A stretch of 64,000 nt of DNA from Palsa-360 sp963719875 (GCA_963719875.1 CAVRDJ010000002.1:2542001-2606000); one strand, 5' to 3'. Counted from the first letter of the stretch, positions 7,682 through 16,690 are shown. A program made the numbers and translations. The notes: generated by a model not told the origin, from the sequence alone.

Positions 7682-8980
7682 GTGAGTGTGCTGATTCAAA
7701 TTCGGGAGTGGTGTTGGCGCCTTCGGTGGTTTCTCGGAATTATCGGCGTGGTCGCGTTTCTGGCCATGGCTGCCTGGCTCCGCCAGCTTCCGTTTTCCTC
7801 TGAGCCTATACTCTATTCCTACCTGCAGATTGTTGGCAGCCTGCTTTGCTTCACTTACGCGGCCAATGCCTTGGTGCGGTTCCGCGGCACGCACGACCGT
7901 CTTACGCTGATTCTTGCCTTTGGATTTGTGCTCTCCGGCGCGATCGAAACAGCCGCGACATTCAATTTCTACGACATTTTGGCTTCCGGCTCCTTCAGCC
8001 AGATGCGTGTGCCTCTGGCGTGGATGGTGAGCCGGACGCTGTTGGCTTTGGTGCTGATTGCGGCCTTGGTTGTCGAGCGCCGCGTTCCGAACTCGCGCGA
8101 CCCGGGACGGGAGATTGCGGTCGCGCTCGTCGTGGTAGTCATTGTGGCTTATCTGACCAGTGCTGCATATTTCGGGTCTCCGCTGGAGCCCGGTATGCAC
8201 CCTAGGGCTGTGCTGTCGAGGTCGGGGGATCTCTTTCCGGCAATTCTGTTTGGCATTGCTGCTGTGGGATTTAGCCGCAGATCGCGGCGTCACGCCTCTC
8301 CAGTCGACCGCGCCTTTTGCGTCGCTCTGTGGATGAACGTGGCTTGCCATGTTCTGGCAACCCAATCCGAGAGGTTGCTCGACGCGCCGTTCACAGCGGC
8401 CCAATTCTTGAAAGTAGCCAGCTACGCCCTCGTCCTGGGCGGGGCTCTGTTGGACAACGCTCGATTATTCGATCAAGTCCGCCAGCTCGCCGTGACGGAC
8501 TCGCTGACCGGCCTTTCGAACTACCGTACGCTAATCAACGTTATGGAGACGGAAATTCAGCGCTCGCACCGCACCGGCCGCCCTTTTGCTGTCCTCTTGT
8601 TCGACCTGGATGGCCTGAAAGTGATCAACGACCTGCACGGGCATCTGGTCGGCAGCCGCGCCATCTGCCGCCTGGCAAGCGTCCTGCGGATCCATTCCCG
8701 CTCGATGGACACGGCGGCGCGATATGGCGGCGATGAATTTGCTGTGGTGTTGCCGGAAGCGGGTGAGGCCGCGGCCGCCTCCGTCAGCCGGCGCATTTGC
8801 GAGCGCCTGGCGAAGGACGGCGAATTCCCGAATGTCACGGTGAGCGTTGGCGCCGCCGTTTTTCCGCGTGACGGGGAGACGATTGACGGACTGTTCGATG
8901 CCGCAGACCGGGCGCTGTATGGGATGAAGCGGCGTCCGGACGGAATCCAGGCGCTGGCTCGCATCGCGGCCTGTCTATAA
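7682..8980 (+). CDS. Membrane-bound diguanylate cyclase (GGDEF)
   Basis: The protein has about 432 residues. The N-terminal ~240 residues hold some seven hydrophobic segments, forming a multi-pass sensor module that I cannot assign to a named MASE class. The C-terminal GGDEF domain begins at LAVTDSLTGLSNYRT, with the metal Asp in LFDLDGLKVIND and an intact GGDEF at about residue 349. RSMD lies exactly five residues before GGDEF, matching the RxxD inhibitory site. The enzyme should therefore make cyclic di-GMP from GTP with product inhibition. The GTG at 7682 follows GGGGGAGC. An ATG at 7649 in the same frame is the alternative. A PilZ gene follows downstream. Confidence 0.9.
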   Translation: MSVLIQIREWCWRLRWFLGIIGVVAFLAMAAWLRQLPFSSEPILYSYLQIVGSLLCFTYAANALVRFRGTHDRLTLILAFGFVLSGAIETAATFNFYDILASGSFSQMRVPLAWMVSRTLLALVLIAALVVERRVPNSRDPGREIAVALVVVVIVAYLTSAAYFGSPLEPGMHPRAVLSRSGDLFPAILFGIAAVGFSRRSRRHASPVDRAFCVALWMNVACHVLATQSERLLDAPFTAAQFLKVASYALVLGGALLDNARLFDQVRQLAVTDSLTGLSNYRTLINVMETEIQRSHRTGRPFAVLLFDLDGLKVINDLHGHLVGSRAICRLASVLRIHSRSMDTAARYGGDEFAVVLPEAGEAAAASVSRRICERLAKDGEFPNVTVSVGAAVFPRDGETIDGLFDAADRALYGMKRRPDGIQALARIAACL

Positions 8981-9064
8981 AGAAAATGGAGTGCGGGCCC
9001 TGCTTTTGCGCTGCACGCACCGAGTGAAGCGTGGGACCCGCCGGAATACCAATTACTGAGAGAC

Positions 9065-9400
9065 ATGATGGCGCAGACATTTGCTATCGAACGACTCGAA
9101 AAAAGAATCCCGATGACGGTGGCGGTCAATATTTCCGGGCACCAGTCCGCCTCCCAAGTAGAGACGACGTTCACGGAGGACGTCAGTTCGCGCGGGGCGC
9201 GAGTCCCAAGCGTCCGTCGCTGGCGGCCCAATGAAACGCTGAACATCGAATCGTTGCCCGGCGATTTCCGTGCCCTGGCGCGCGTGGCGTACTGCCGCCC
9301 GCACCCGGAAGGGTATGTCATCGGACTTGAGTTCCTAGAGCCCAGTGGCCGGTGGGTGGTTAACGCCCCAGTCGGCTCAGGGAAACCGCTGCAAGGATAG
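9065..9400 (+). CDS. PilZ-like domain protein
   Basis: This 111-residue protein consists of one divergent PilZ-type barrel. RLEKRIPM provides the basic N-terminal element, and TEDVSSRGARV corresponds to the D/NxSxxG element. VIGLEFLEP is a typical closing strand. Such short proteins bind cyclic di-GMP or, in degenerate forms, only partners. It lies 84 bases after the diguanylate cyclase in the same direction, so the two may be cotranscribed as a signal maker and reader. A hairpin terminator follows at 9445. Confidence 0.78.
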   Translation: MMAQTFAIERLEKRIPMTVAVNISGHQSASQVETTFTEDVSSRGARVPSVRRWRPNETLNIESLPGDFRALARVAYCRPHPEGYVIGLEFLEPSGRWVVNAPVGSGKPLQG

Positions 9401-9444
9401 GAGGGACACGCGAAGGCAAACAACTGGCGTAAGGTTTTACCCAG

Positions 9445-9486
9445 AAGCGCCTGACATTCCGCGGGAACGGGATGGCAGGCGCTTTT
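9445..9486 (+). terminator. Intrinsic terminator after the PilZ gene
   Basis: AAGCGCCTG at 9445-9453 pairs with CAGGCGCTT at 9476-9484 and is followed by a short T run. The loop is about 22 bases and contains a further short pairing. It ends the diguanylate cyclase-PilZ unit. Confidence 0.65.
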
Positions 9487-9510
9487 GGCGTTTGGGGGGT
9501 AGAAAACGTG

Positions 9511-9607
9511 ATTAGTGACTGGTGACTGGCGATTTGTAATTCGTGAATCGTAATTCGTAATTCGTAATTCGTAACTCCCTCTAACTTGCGACTGGCAATT
9601 TGTATTT
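9511..9607. repeat. Degenerate short tandem repeat (TAATTCG)
   Basis: GTAATTCG-like units are repeated several times in a row between 9536 and 9575, flanked by GTGACTGG-type units. Similar low-complexity strings of ATCACGAGTCAC type occur at 33271-33302 and 37508-37566. The region is non-coding. Confidence 0.65.
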
Positions 9608-9657
9608 GCTGGGAGCCCCGGCAGAGTGCGCGTGAGAACTATGATTTGCCAGGCTTA

Positions 9658-9724
9658 TGTAGCGCCCGCCTTGAGGCGGGCACTTTGGAATCGAGCACAT
9701 GCCCGCCTGAAGGCGGGCGCTACA
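9658..9724. repeat. REP pair (BIME-like), type C
   Basis: Arms 9658-9682 and 9700-9724 are inverted copies of TGTAGCGCCCGCC...GGCGGGCA with one mismatch (TTGA for TTCA in the loop). They match the REPs that enclose the transposase at 39150-39807 and the pair at 52916-52982. Confidence 0.88.
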
Positions 9725-9800
9725 CAAACCAAAACCAAGTTCTTATGGACACACGGCAGGGGCGGCACTTTCGGCTTAACTAATTTCGGCTCAACCACCC

Positions 9801-10907
9801 TCAAACGCGCGAGTTTAATTTACCGCCCGCTGCCACCAGATGTTCGTACAGGCGGAGCGTTTCCTCTACCATTTGATTTGCGGAAAAGCGCGCCATGACT
9901 GTTTCGCGGGCGGCTCTGCCGAGTCGGGTTGCCTCGTCGGGGTGCGCAACGAGGCGCGCGATGGCGGCTGCCAGCGCACCAGGATCGAGTTCCTTCACCA
10001 GAAGGCCGTTCTGACCGTCCTCCACGGCTTCGGGATTTCCGCCGCGAGCGAAGGCCACGACTGGAAGTGCATGCGCCATGGCGGAGAGCATCGCGCAGGC
10101 CAGCGGTTCTTGGTGCGAAGGGAAAACGAAGAGATCCGTCGCGGCATACACGCTGTCGACGTCGGAAACAAACCCCGGAAACTTCACAGCCCCTTCGATG
10201 CCAAGTTCCCGAACGAATGCTTGCAGCCTGGGCTGTTCCGGACCTTCTCCGGCGAGGAGCAGGACGCATTGTGGAAACTGCGCGCGCAAATCCGCAAAAG
10301 CGCGAACGAGGAGCACGTGTCCTTTTTCAGGCACGAAGGCCGCAACATTGCCGAGGCATAGGCTTTCTTGGCGAATCGTGAAACGGTTGCGCGCTCGTTC
10401 ACGATCCGCTGGTAAAATTATCGCCGGAATGTCCACGCCAACAAAAATCACTTCGACGCGGTCCGAAGGCAGGCCGCTCGCGATCACGGATTTCGCGACG
10501 AAATCCGATACGGCGACGACGCGGCCGGCTGCGCGATATCGCGCCATGGAAATTAAATCTGACGACAGTGGGAGCTCTACACGGCGCGAGGCAATCAGGG
10601 GAACGAAACGGTGCGCCCGCGCCAGCCACGCGGAGCTGAGCGCATGCGGTTCGTTGGCATGGACGACATCCGCTCGACGCTTTCGCAACAGCCGCCGGAT
10701 CGCTAGAGCGGCAGCAAGGCGCCGGCCTCGTTTGGGAATTTCATGGACGACGATGCCCGATTCCTTTGCCCGGCGTGCCAGCAAAGAATCTCGAACCGTA
10801 ATCAATTCGGGAGCGTGCCCGCGTGCGAGCAAACCCCGCAAGAGCAATAGCGCCTGGTCCTGTCCACCACGGAAGTTCCGGCTGAGGTCGACAACCAACG
10901 GACGCAC
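9801..10907 (-). CDS. Glycosyltransferase family 4
   Basis: This GT-B enzyme has about 368 residues. The N-terminal domain shows the FRGGQD loop and DVVHANEPH. The C-terminal domain shows AAFVPEKGH, LAGEGPE and the catalytic-site stretch SHQEPLACAMLSAMAHALPV with EAVEDGQNG. These are features of retaining GT4 enzymes that use nucleotide sugars to extend surface polysaccharide or lipid-linked glycans at the cytosolic membrane face. A GTG at 10907, just past the GT2 stop, is taken as the start. The longer open frame would overlap the GT2 gene. It is the last gene of the fkbM-GT2-GT4 run. Confidence 0.87.
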   Translation of the reverse strand: MRPLVVDLSRNFRGGQDQALLLLRGLLARGHAPELITVRDSLLARRAKESGIVVHEIPKRGRRLAAALAIRRLLRKRRADVVHANEPHALSSAWLARAHRFVPLIASRRVELPLSSDLISMARYRAAGRVVAVSDFVAKSVIASGLPSDRVEVIFVGVDIPAIILPADRERARNRFTIRQESLCLGNVAAFVPEKGHVLLVRAFADLRAQFPQCVLLLAGEGPEQPRLQAFVRELGIEGAVKFPGFVSDVDSVYAATDLFVFPSHQEPLACAMLSAMAHALPVVAFARGGNPEAVEDGQNGLLVKELDPGALAAAIARLVAHPDEATRLGRAARETVMARFSANQMVEETLRLYEHLVAAGGKLNSRV

Positions 10908-10909
10908 GC

Positions 10910-11749
10910 TCAAGCCTCGCCGGGATTCGGCCACGATCGTTGCGTCAGTTTCTCTCCCGTGCGCAGCCGGCCCAGTTTTCGGTACTTGGTGTAGATGTAT
11001 TTCGCGGACATCCAGGCGATCAACCAGCCACGCCGCCCGTCGAGCACGCCCAGCTGGAACACAAGCTTCTGGAAGAATGTCCAGGGAGGAGCAACGATCA
11101 TCGCGGCACGCCAACTCCTGCGGCCCTGCGCGAACATTTCTTCGGCGGCCATGTTGGTAAAGGCTTCCACCTTGGCTTTGTGCTCGGCGAAGGAACGCAC
11201 GGTGTAGTGGTAAAGATGGCCATTCAGCCGGCCGACCGATCCTTCCACTTGGACGCGCTCATGCAGAACGCCGGCAAACTTGCCCTTATCGCGCCTGTAG
11301 AGAAGCAATTTGAATTCGGGATACCAGCCGGAATGCCGGATCCACCCGCCCAGATAATTCGCCAGCCGGAGAATTTCATAGCCGTGATTTTGGGGGGCTT
11401 GCCGTTTCCAGGCGAGCATCGAGGAGCGGAGCTCGGGGCTTAATTCTTCGTCGCAGTCGATGCAAAGAATCCAGTCGTTCGAGGAAAGAGAGGCGGCGTA
11501 ATTCTTTTGTTCGGCGAAGCTGTCCAGTTTTCGCGTGTAGACGCGCGCGCCGAAGGTGCGAGCGATCTCAGAGGTCCGGTCCGTGGATCCCGAGTCCACG
11601 AGAATGATTTCGTCGGCAATTCCCGCAAGGGAGGCGAGCGCGCTCGGCAGGTCCAGTTCTTCGTTGTATGCGATCAAGGTTGCAGTTAGCACGGGCATCG
11701 GCAATCCGAAACTCGAGGTCGCACGAGATGTACGGGCGCGGGCTGTCAT
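10910..11749 (-). CDS. Glycosyltransferase family 2 (WaaE/KdtX-like)
   Basis: This 279-residue GT-A enzyme shows TLIAYNEE at the N-terminus, LVDSGSTD for nucleotide binding, and IDCDEE as the DxD-type metal site. It ends with a helical part (WTFFQKLVFQLGVLDGRRG) typical of the WaaE/KdtX and SunS-like group that adds hexoses to lipopolysaccharide core or similar acceptors. Its ATG overlaps the TAA of the FkbM gene by one base (TAATG), which supports this start and translational coupling. MPVLT at residue 18 is a weaker alternative. Confidence 0.88.
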   Translation of the reverse strand: MTARARTSRATSSFGLPMPVLTATLIAYNEELDLPSALASLAGIADEIILVDSGSTDRTSEIARTFGARVYTRKLDSFAEQKNYAASLSSNDWILCIDCDEELSPELRSSMLAWKRQAPQNHGYEILRLANYLGGWIRHSGWYPEFKLLLYRRDKGKFAGVLHERVQVEGSVGRLNGHLYHYTVRSFAEHKAKVEAFTNMAAEEMFAQGRRSWRAAMIVAPPWTFFQKLVFQLGVLDGRRGWLIAWMSAKYIYTKYRKLGRLRTGEKLTQRSWPNPGEA

Positions 11750-12549
11750 TATGGCATATTCACGCCTCGTCGTGCCGCCGTTTTTCGATCCGTCTGACGA
11801 TCAGAGTTGAACGGCTCGATGGAGGAAGATGAGCCATCGCGATCAAAGACAAGCACATTTCCGACACACAGGGATTCAACCAAAGAAAATCCTGAGACCG
11901 CCAAGTCTCGAACACATTTGAGCACACCCAGCAAACCAATTATTTGGGGGTGGACCTCCACAACCAATCGATGGACCGAGGACAGATTAGCATTGTCGAA
12001 AACATCCTTTTCCGCGCCTTCGATATCGCAGACAATCACATCGGGTTGAACCTCATTGACAACATCCTGAGAGGCATCGGCTTCAATCAGGATCTTCTTC
12101 GATCCCTTGAATGGAAGAAGGGACGATGCCGGAAAACTACGACGGACATGAAACTCACAAATGCCTTTTTCTCTGGCAATCGCTTTGTTCCGGATTTCCA
12201 CCTGCACGCCATTTCTCCGGACATTTTTTTCCGCAAGCGGAGCGATCACGGGATCCGCTTCGTAGCCCACGACCCGCCCGTTGCCCGAAGCTTTAGCCGC
12301 CGCGATCGGTGTTAAGCCCAAGCCCGATCCCAAATCCAGAACGATATCTCCCGGGCGCACCAACTGGCGCACGAGATACGTTTCGGCGATTTCATAATCA
12401 TTTTTCCGAAGAGATTTGCGCACACTTTTAGAGACCGGCGGTTTTGGGGCTTCGATGACAATATCTCCCACCACAAACTCATCGTCGCGGCGATCGCGCC
12501 AATGTCTGATGATAGGTACGCGAAGAGCCAAATTGCGCCAGGCGCCCAT
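11749..12549 (-). CDS. FkbM family methyltransferase
   Basis: The 266-residue protein is a SAM-dependent methyltransferase. LDLGSGLGLTP (about residue 72) is motif I, GYEADP binds the ribose of SAM, and DIEGAEKDVF is the FkbM-type acidic motif where DxEG is characteristic. FkbM enzymes O-methylate sugars or polyketides, and beside two glycosyltransferases a sugar in a surface glycan is likely. AAGGAT six bases before the ATG supports the start. The C-terminal ~30 residues are polar and variable. GC is a little lower than in neighbours, as is common for glycan loci. Confidence 0.85.
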   Translation of the reverse strand: MGAWRNLALRVPIIRHWRDRRDDEFVVGDIVIEAPKPPVSKSVRKSLRKNDYEIAETYLVRQLVRPGDIVLDLGSGLGLTPIAAAKASGNGRVVGYEADPVIAPLAEKNVRRNGVQVEIRNKAIAREKGICEFHVRRSFPASSLLPFKGSKKILIEADASQDVVNEVQPDVIVCDIEGAEKDVFDNANLSSVHRLVVEVHPQIIGLLGVLKCVRDLAVSGFSLVESLCVGNVLVFDRDGSSSSIEPFNSDRQTDRKTAARRGVNMP

Positions 12550-12724
12550 TTTGATCCTTCTGTCCAGGCCGGATTGTCTCTTGTTGTTGCCGTTCTGATT
12601 CCTGCAGGGCCTGCACGATATGGTATCGCAGGTCGTCCGCCTTCCACAGGCCTAGTCGTTCCGTCGCCCTGCTCTTTGGCATGGAAACATCTGGGGGTTC
12701 CTTATAAGTGGAAACGCGCGGTGG

Positions 12725-13276
12725 TCAGCGCGGCGCTGCAAGCTTGGGCGTGACGCTGACAAGAATGACGGAGGTCCCGATGCGGAATTCGGACAGGTGT
12801 TTCAGCTCCGCGACCCGGACGCGTTCGTCGGCGAAGTACGTACCGTTGGTCGAATCCATGTCGCGCAAGCGGATGACGTCACCCTTGATTTCAATGGCGC
12901 AATGCCAGCGTGAAATCTCTTTGTCATTGATGACGATATCGGCGTCGGCTCTTCCCACGACAACGCGGGGTTTCTCTACCGGAAAGACAAGGCCGCGGGA
13001 AGGACCGGCGATCACGGAAAGCGCGATGGCCTTTCCGGCGGGCAATTGCAAGGAACTGGCCTCAGGGCCTCCGCTCCCCGCAAGCCAGGGCGCACCCGCG
13101 CTACGAGCAAACCCCGGCAATGGGGTCAGGACTTGAGTCGCGTCGGGACTCGGCGGAATTTCGACAACGGTACTTTTTCCGCACTTGGCACACTGAAATT
13201 GCACGCGGGGGAGACCCACCAATTGCTTGTCTGGGAGGGAGTGATGGGCGCCACAACTCGAGCAAGCGGCTTTCAT
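12725..13276 (-). CDS. Zinc-ribbon plus FHA domain protein
   Basis: The protein has about 183 residues from the Met at 13276. The first ~40 form a zinc ribbon with two CxxC pairs (CSSC and CAKC). A Pro/Ala-rich linker follows, then a full FHA domain: VVVGRADADI, ISRWHCAIEI, and the phosphothreonine-reading loop DMDSTNGTYF. It should recognise a phosphothreonine peptide, usually from a Ser/Thr kinase, but no kinase is in the window. An in-frame upstream extension crosses a palindromic stretch at 13316-13350 and is not favoured. Confidence 0.87.
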   Translation of the reverse strand: MKAACSSCGAHHSLPDKQLVGLPRVQFQCAKCGKSTVVEIPPSPDATQVLTPLPGFARSAGAPWLAGSGGPEASSLQLPAGKAIALSVIAGPSRGLVFPVEKPRVVVGRADADIVINDKEISRWHCAIEIKGDVIRLRDMDSTNGTYFADERVRVAELKHLSEFRIGTSVILVSVTPKLAAPR

Positions 13277-13315
13277 CGTATCCTGCGGATTCGGACTCCA
13301 CACTAACGCTGAATG

Positions 13316-13350
13316 TCCCGGCCCGGCCAGGGCGTAAAGCCCGGCCATGA
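13316..13350. repeat. REP-like palindrome upstream of the FHA gene
   Basis: GGCCCGGCCAGGGCGTAAAG followed by CCCGGCCATGACC can fold into a GC-rich hairpin with a TTTAC-type loop. It resembles dispersed acidobacterial palindromes, but no second copy is in the window. Confidence 0.4.
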
Positions 13351-13562
13351 CCGGTTTCTCGTCTAATTTAGCATGCCTATTCCGCGCCCCGAGGGGACTT
13401 CGCGCCCCATGTTTCGACATGGGAACTATCCCAGCGGACAGGTGAGATTTCTAAAGTTTTTTCCGCAGCGGCTCCGAATGTTCGTGTCGAATTTGAATAT
13501 TGGGGCTTCCTCGTAAATCTCTTATCCACGTTGGCCGGCGGGGAGGCGCGCGAAGCCTCGTC

Positions 13563-13868
13563 CTACTGGACGAAGCCCACGTTGGGGACAGGTGTTGGCT
13601 CGGTGACTTCGCGGATGGGGCCGAACTGCTTCTCGTAGCGCCTGATGTTTTCATCGAGCGCGCGCAAGATTCGCTTTGCGTGCCCCGGGCTTACGATTAC
13701 GCTTGAAACCAGCTTGCCCTGCGGCACATTCGGAAACACGTAGATGAAATGCACCGTGAATTCCTCTGCCGTGTGGTGAAACATCACCAGGTTGGAAAAT
13801 TGCCCGACTAACTCCTTTTCATCCGCCTTGATCTGAACTTGCACCTGCTCGCCAGCCGCTTGCGCCAT
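13563..13868 (-). CDS. DUF3467 family protein
   Basis: This small 101-residue protein matches DUF3467 over its whole length: VQIKADEKELVGQFSNLV, then FHHTAEEFTVHFIYVFPN, then the VIVSPGHAKRILRALDENI stretch. The family is widespread and its function is unknown. It folds as a compact strand-rich domain and is often located alone, as here. There is no signal peptide. It stands between the FHA gene and the Nramp transporter, with no clear operon partner. Confidence 0.85.
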   Translation of the reverse strand: MAQAAGEQVQVQIKADEKELVGQFSNLVMFHHTAEEFTVHFIYVFPNVPQGKLVSSVIVSPGHAKRILRALDENIRRYEKQFGPIREVTEPTPVPNVGFVQ

Positions 13869-14068
13869 GAACCCCTCCGTTCACGGAGATCGTTCTCCAT
13901 GAACTGTTCCATTTCCGACACTACCATATTCCCCGGGACCGCGGCACGAGCAACGTGCGTTCAGGTTTCGCCGGCGCTACAACAATTTAGAGCACACTCA
14001 CGCACCATTAGGATTGACTCTCGGAATCATTAATGCTAGTTTATGTGGGATATATATCTAGGTTAACT

Positions 14069-15472
14069 ATGGCTGTTCCTCCCCTATCTCCTGCTTCTGC
14101 CGACGCGATATCCGGCGCCGGCGATCCGAACGGATTGGAGTCTGCCGCACCAGTCGGTCTTCACCTAAGAGCCAGGTCTCCTTCGCTTCCGGAGTCCTAC
14201 CGCAGCGTTCCGATCCTGGCCGGCGCTTCCTTTTTTCGGAAAATGATTGCGTTTGCGGGGCCTGGCTACCTGGTTGCCGTCGGTTACATGGATCCTGGGA
14301 ATTGGGCGACGGACCTGGGGGGCGGTTCCCGATATGGTTACACGCTCCTTAGCGCCGTGATGATTTCGAGCCTCATGGCCATTTTTCTCCAGGCGCTTTC
14401 CGCGAAGCTCGGAATTGCGACGGGGCGTGATCTCGCGCAGGCCTGCCGCGAGCATTATTCGCGCCGGACGTCAGCGGTTCTTTGGGTGCTTTGCGAAATT
14501 GCGATCGCGGCATGCGATTTGGCGGAAGTGCTTGGATCCGCCGTGGCGTTGAAGCTGCTGTTCGGAATCCCACTGCTCGCCGGCGTGTTGCTGACGGGCT
14601 TTGACGTGCTGCTGGTTTTGGCGTTGCAGGGGCGCGGCTTTCGGGTGCTCGAGACTCTGGTCATCACCCTGATCATGACGATTGGCGCGTGTTTCGCGTA
14701 TGAAATTTTCTTCGCGCGGCCTCTGTGGATCGAAGCGGCGCGAGGATTTCTGCCGACGTTCCAGATCCTGAAGGACCGCGAGATGCTTTATCTGGCAATC
14801 GGGATTTTGGGCGCCACCGTGATGCCGCACAATTTGTATCTTCATTCCAGCATCGTGCAAACGCGCGCCTTCAAATTGAATGTGGAGGGAAAACGCGAAG
14901 CGATCCGTTTCGCTACGCTCGATTCCACGCTGGCGCTTGGATTTTCGCTCTTCATCAACGCGGCCATTCTGGTTCTGGGCGCCGCGGCATTTCACGTGCG
15001 CGGCATGAACGACGTGGCGGACATCAGCCAGGCGTATCAACTGTTGACGCCCGTTCTGGGCGTGAGTTTTGCCAGCGTGCTGTTTGCGGCGGCACTGCTC
15101 TGTTCAGGACAGAATTCCACGCTCACGGGGACGCTCGCCGGGCAGATTGTCATGGAGGGGTTCCTTCATTGGCGGCTCAGGCCCTGGCTGCGGCGCTTGA
15201 TTACGCGGTCGATGGCCATTATTCCGGCAGCGATCGTTATCGGAGTAATGGGCGAAGGGCGCGCAACGTCGCTTCTGATCTTGAGCCAGGTGATTTTGAG
15301 CTTCCAGTTACCGTTTGCAGTAGTGCCCTTGATTCAATTTACCGGCGACCGCTCCAAAATGGGCGAATTCACAAATGGCCCGATCACGGCGATTTTCGGC
15401 TGGTTCCTGGCTGCCGCAATCATCCTCCTCAACGTGGCGCTCCTCTGGCTCACCTTTGGAGGAAGGCTATAA
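14069..15472 (+). CDS. mntH: Nramp family divalent metal transporter (MntH)
   Basis: The protein has about 467 residues and eleven predicted membrane segments. TM1 carries the metal-binding DPGNW motif, and TM6 carries MPHNLYLHSS, which together chelate Mn2+ or Fe2+ in this proton-coupled importer family. The N-terminal ~55 residues are a polar cytosolic extension. The ATG at 14069 has CTAGG seven bases upstream. An in-frame ATG at 14033 would add twelve residues. The upstream region is AT-rich (ATATATATC) and could hold a metal-responsive operator, but I cannot identify one. Confidence 0.92.
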   Translation: MAVPPLSPASADAISGAGDPNGLESAAPVGLHLRARSPSLPESYRSVPILAGASFFRKMIAFAGPGYLVAVGYMDPGNWATDLGGGSRYGYTLLSAVMISSLMAIFLQALSAKLGIATGRDLAQACREHYSRRTSAVLWVLCEIAIAACDLAEVLGSAVALKLLFGIPLLAGVLLTGFDVLLVLALQGRGFRVLETLVITLIMTIGACFAYEIFFARPLWIEAARGFLPTFQILKDREMLYLAIGILGATVMPHNLYLHSSIVQTRAFKLNVEGKREAIRFATLDSTLALGFSLFINAAILVLGAAAFHVRGMNDVADISQAYQLLTPVLGVSFASVLFAAALLCSGQNSTLTGTLAGQIVMEGFLHWRLRPWLRRLITRSMAIIPAAIVIGVMGEGRATSLLILSQVILSFQLPFAVVPLIQFTGDRSKMGEFTNGPITAIFGWFLAAAIILLNVALLWLTFGGRL

Positions 15473-15482
15473 GTTGAAATCC

Positions 15483-15543
15483 GGGAACGCCAATCTCCCG
15501 ATTGGCGGTTCGAGTGACGCCAATCAGGAGATTGGCGTTCCTG
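15483..15543. repeat. Palindromic repeat, type F
   Basis: GGAACGCCAATCTCC is mirrored by its complement at the right end, with inner hairpins (CCAATC with GATTGG). A diverged copy is at 25810-25876. It lies in the mntH-cytochrome gap. Confidence 0.7.
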
Positions 15544-15683
15544 GGGACTTCGCCCGCGTGTCACTTTGGATCGTCGGGCAGACATCGAATTTGGCTTGGA
15601 AGGTTTAGCAGGTGAAATCTGGCCTGTCTTGTGGCAAACTTTTTGCTGCCTCGCCAAATCTCGGTTCAAATGGAGATGTCGGA

Positions 15684-16145
15684 ATGAGTGGATTCAACAA
15701 AGGAGCTGCTTTGTGGCTGGCGCGCGCGACCGGCGTTTGCCTCGTGCTCGGAATCTGCATTTTTGCGTTTGGGCGAGTGGCAGCACAGGAAGCGCCGCCG
15801 CCCCCGCCCTGGGTTGCGCCCGATGACGCAAGGAAAGTAAAGAATCCAATCCCGCCCACTCCGGAAACTTTGGCTGCCGCGCAACAGCTCTTTACGGACA
15901 ATTGCGTGCTTTGCCACGGCGAAAAGGGCATGGGAGACGGTCCCGGCGCCAAGACCATCAAGGTCAAGCCGGCGAACTTTACTGATCCCAAGCTTCAGGC
16001 TTCGGAAACGGATGGCGCGCTGTTTTGGAAAATGACGACGGGCCGCGGCCCAATGCCTTCCTGGAAAGAAGATCTCACGGATCAGGAGCGCTGGCAGCTG
16101 GTGGGCTTCATCCGCAAACTCGGCAAGGATGCCGCCAAGAAGTAA
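15684..16145 (+). CDS. Exported c-type cytochrome, single haem
   Basis: The 153-residue precursor has an N-terminal signal/anchor segment ending near VAAQEAPPPPP. A class I cytochrome c domain follows, with one haem site CVLCH near residue 74 and a likely Met ligand in GRGPMPSW. It should carry electrons in the periplasm, probably to the oxidase encoded at 18-22 kb, although the two units are separate and convergent. The ATG at 15684 has GGAG about ten bases upstream. A longer frame begins at 15612 but lacks a good ribosome site. Confidence 0.85.
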   Translation: MSGFNKGAALWLARATGVCLVLGICIFAFGRVAAQEAPPPPPWVAPDDARKVKNPIPPTPETLAAAQQLFTDNCVLCHGEKGMGDGPGAKTIKVKPANFTDPKLQASETDGALFWKMTTGRGPMPSWKEDLTDQERWQLVGFIRKLGKDAAKK

Positions 16146-16228
16146 CCGGAGCGACGCAGTAGAAAAAAACGAGGGCGCGGCGTCCGCGAGATTCCTGCAA
16201 GTTGGCACCTGCGCCCGAAGTTCCCCTC

Positions 16229-16690
16229 TTACTTGACCCCTGCCAGGGCCTGCCCGACTTCCTTCATGTCCGGCACAACCGGAATATCGTAATTCTTGAA
16301 CCAGGCGATTTTTCCCGCCTTATTGATGATGGCGATGGCCCGGCCCGTGATCCCTTTTTCCGCGAGATAGACGCCGAATTTTTCGGCCACGGCGCCCCTG
16401 GGATGAAAATCAGCGAGGAGCGGGTAGTTGATTCCCATCTTTTCTGCAAACGCCTTGTGCGTCCACACGCTGTCCACGCTCAAGCCCAGAACCTGGGCGT
16501 CAAGCGATTCAAACTTCTTCAAATCACCCACGAAGCAGGCGTGCTCGTTCGTGCACACCGGGCTGAAATCGAGCGGATAAAAAATCAGGACCACGTTGCG
16601 CTTGCCCGCAAAATCGGAAAGCTTGATTTCCTTTTGCGATTGGTCTTTCAGGGTGAAGTCGGGAGCGGGCTGTCCTACGGCAATCGGCAT
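16229..16690 (-). CDS. Peroxiredoxin (AhpC/TSA, AhpE-like)
   Basis: This 153-residue thioredoxin-fold peroxidase has its peroxidatic Cys46 in PLDFSPVCTNE, where Ser stands for the usual Thr of PxxxTxxC. A second Cys at 52 might resolve it, and Arg in ITGRAIAI completes the active site. The protein should reduce hydrogen peroxide or organic peroxides in the cytosol with a thiol partner. The sequence is nearest the AhpE/one-Cys group. It is a single gene, flanked by a cytochrome gene and a REP pair. Confidence 0.88.
   Translation of the reverse strand: MPIAVGQPAPDFTLKDQSQKEIKLSDFAGKRNVVLIFYPLDFSPVCTNEHACFVGDLKKFESLDAQVLGLSVDSVWTHKAFAEKMGINYPLLADFHPRGAVAEKFGVYLAEKGITGRAIAIINKAGKIAWFKNYDIPVVPDMKEVGQALAGVK

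Noticed and set aside
12479..12682. 67-codon minus-strand frame overlapping the start of the FkbM gene
   Set aside because: Part of it has coding-like composition, but it overlaps a well-supported start with its own ribosome site and matches no family I know.
13960..13985. Another REP (GTAGCGCCGGCG on the minus strand) before mntH
   Set aside because: The GTAG foot is present but the following sequence does not form a convincing hairpin.
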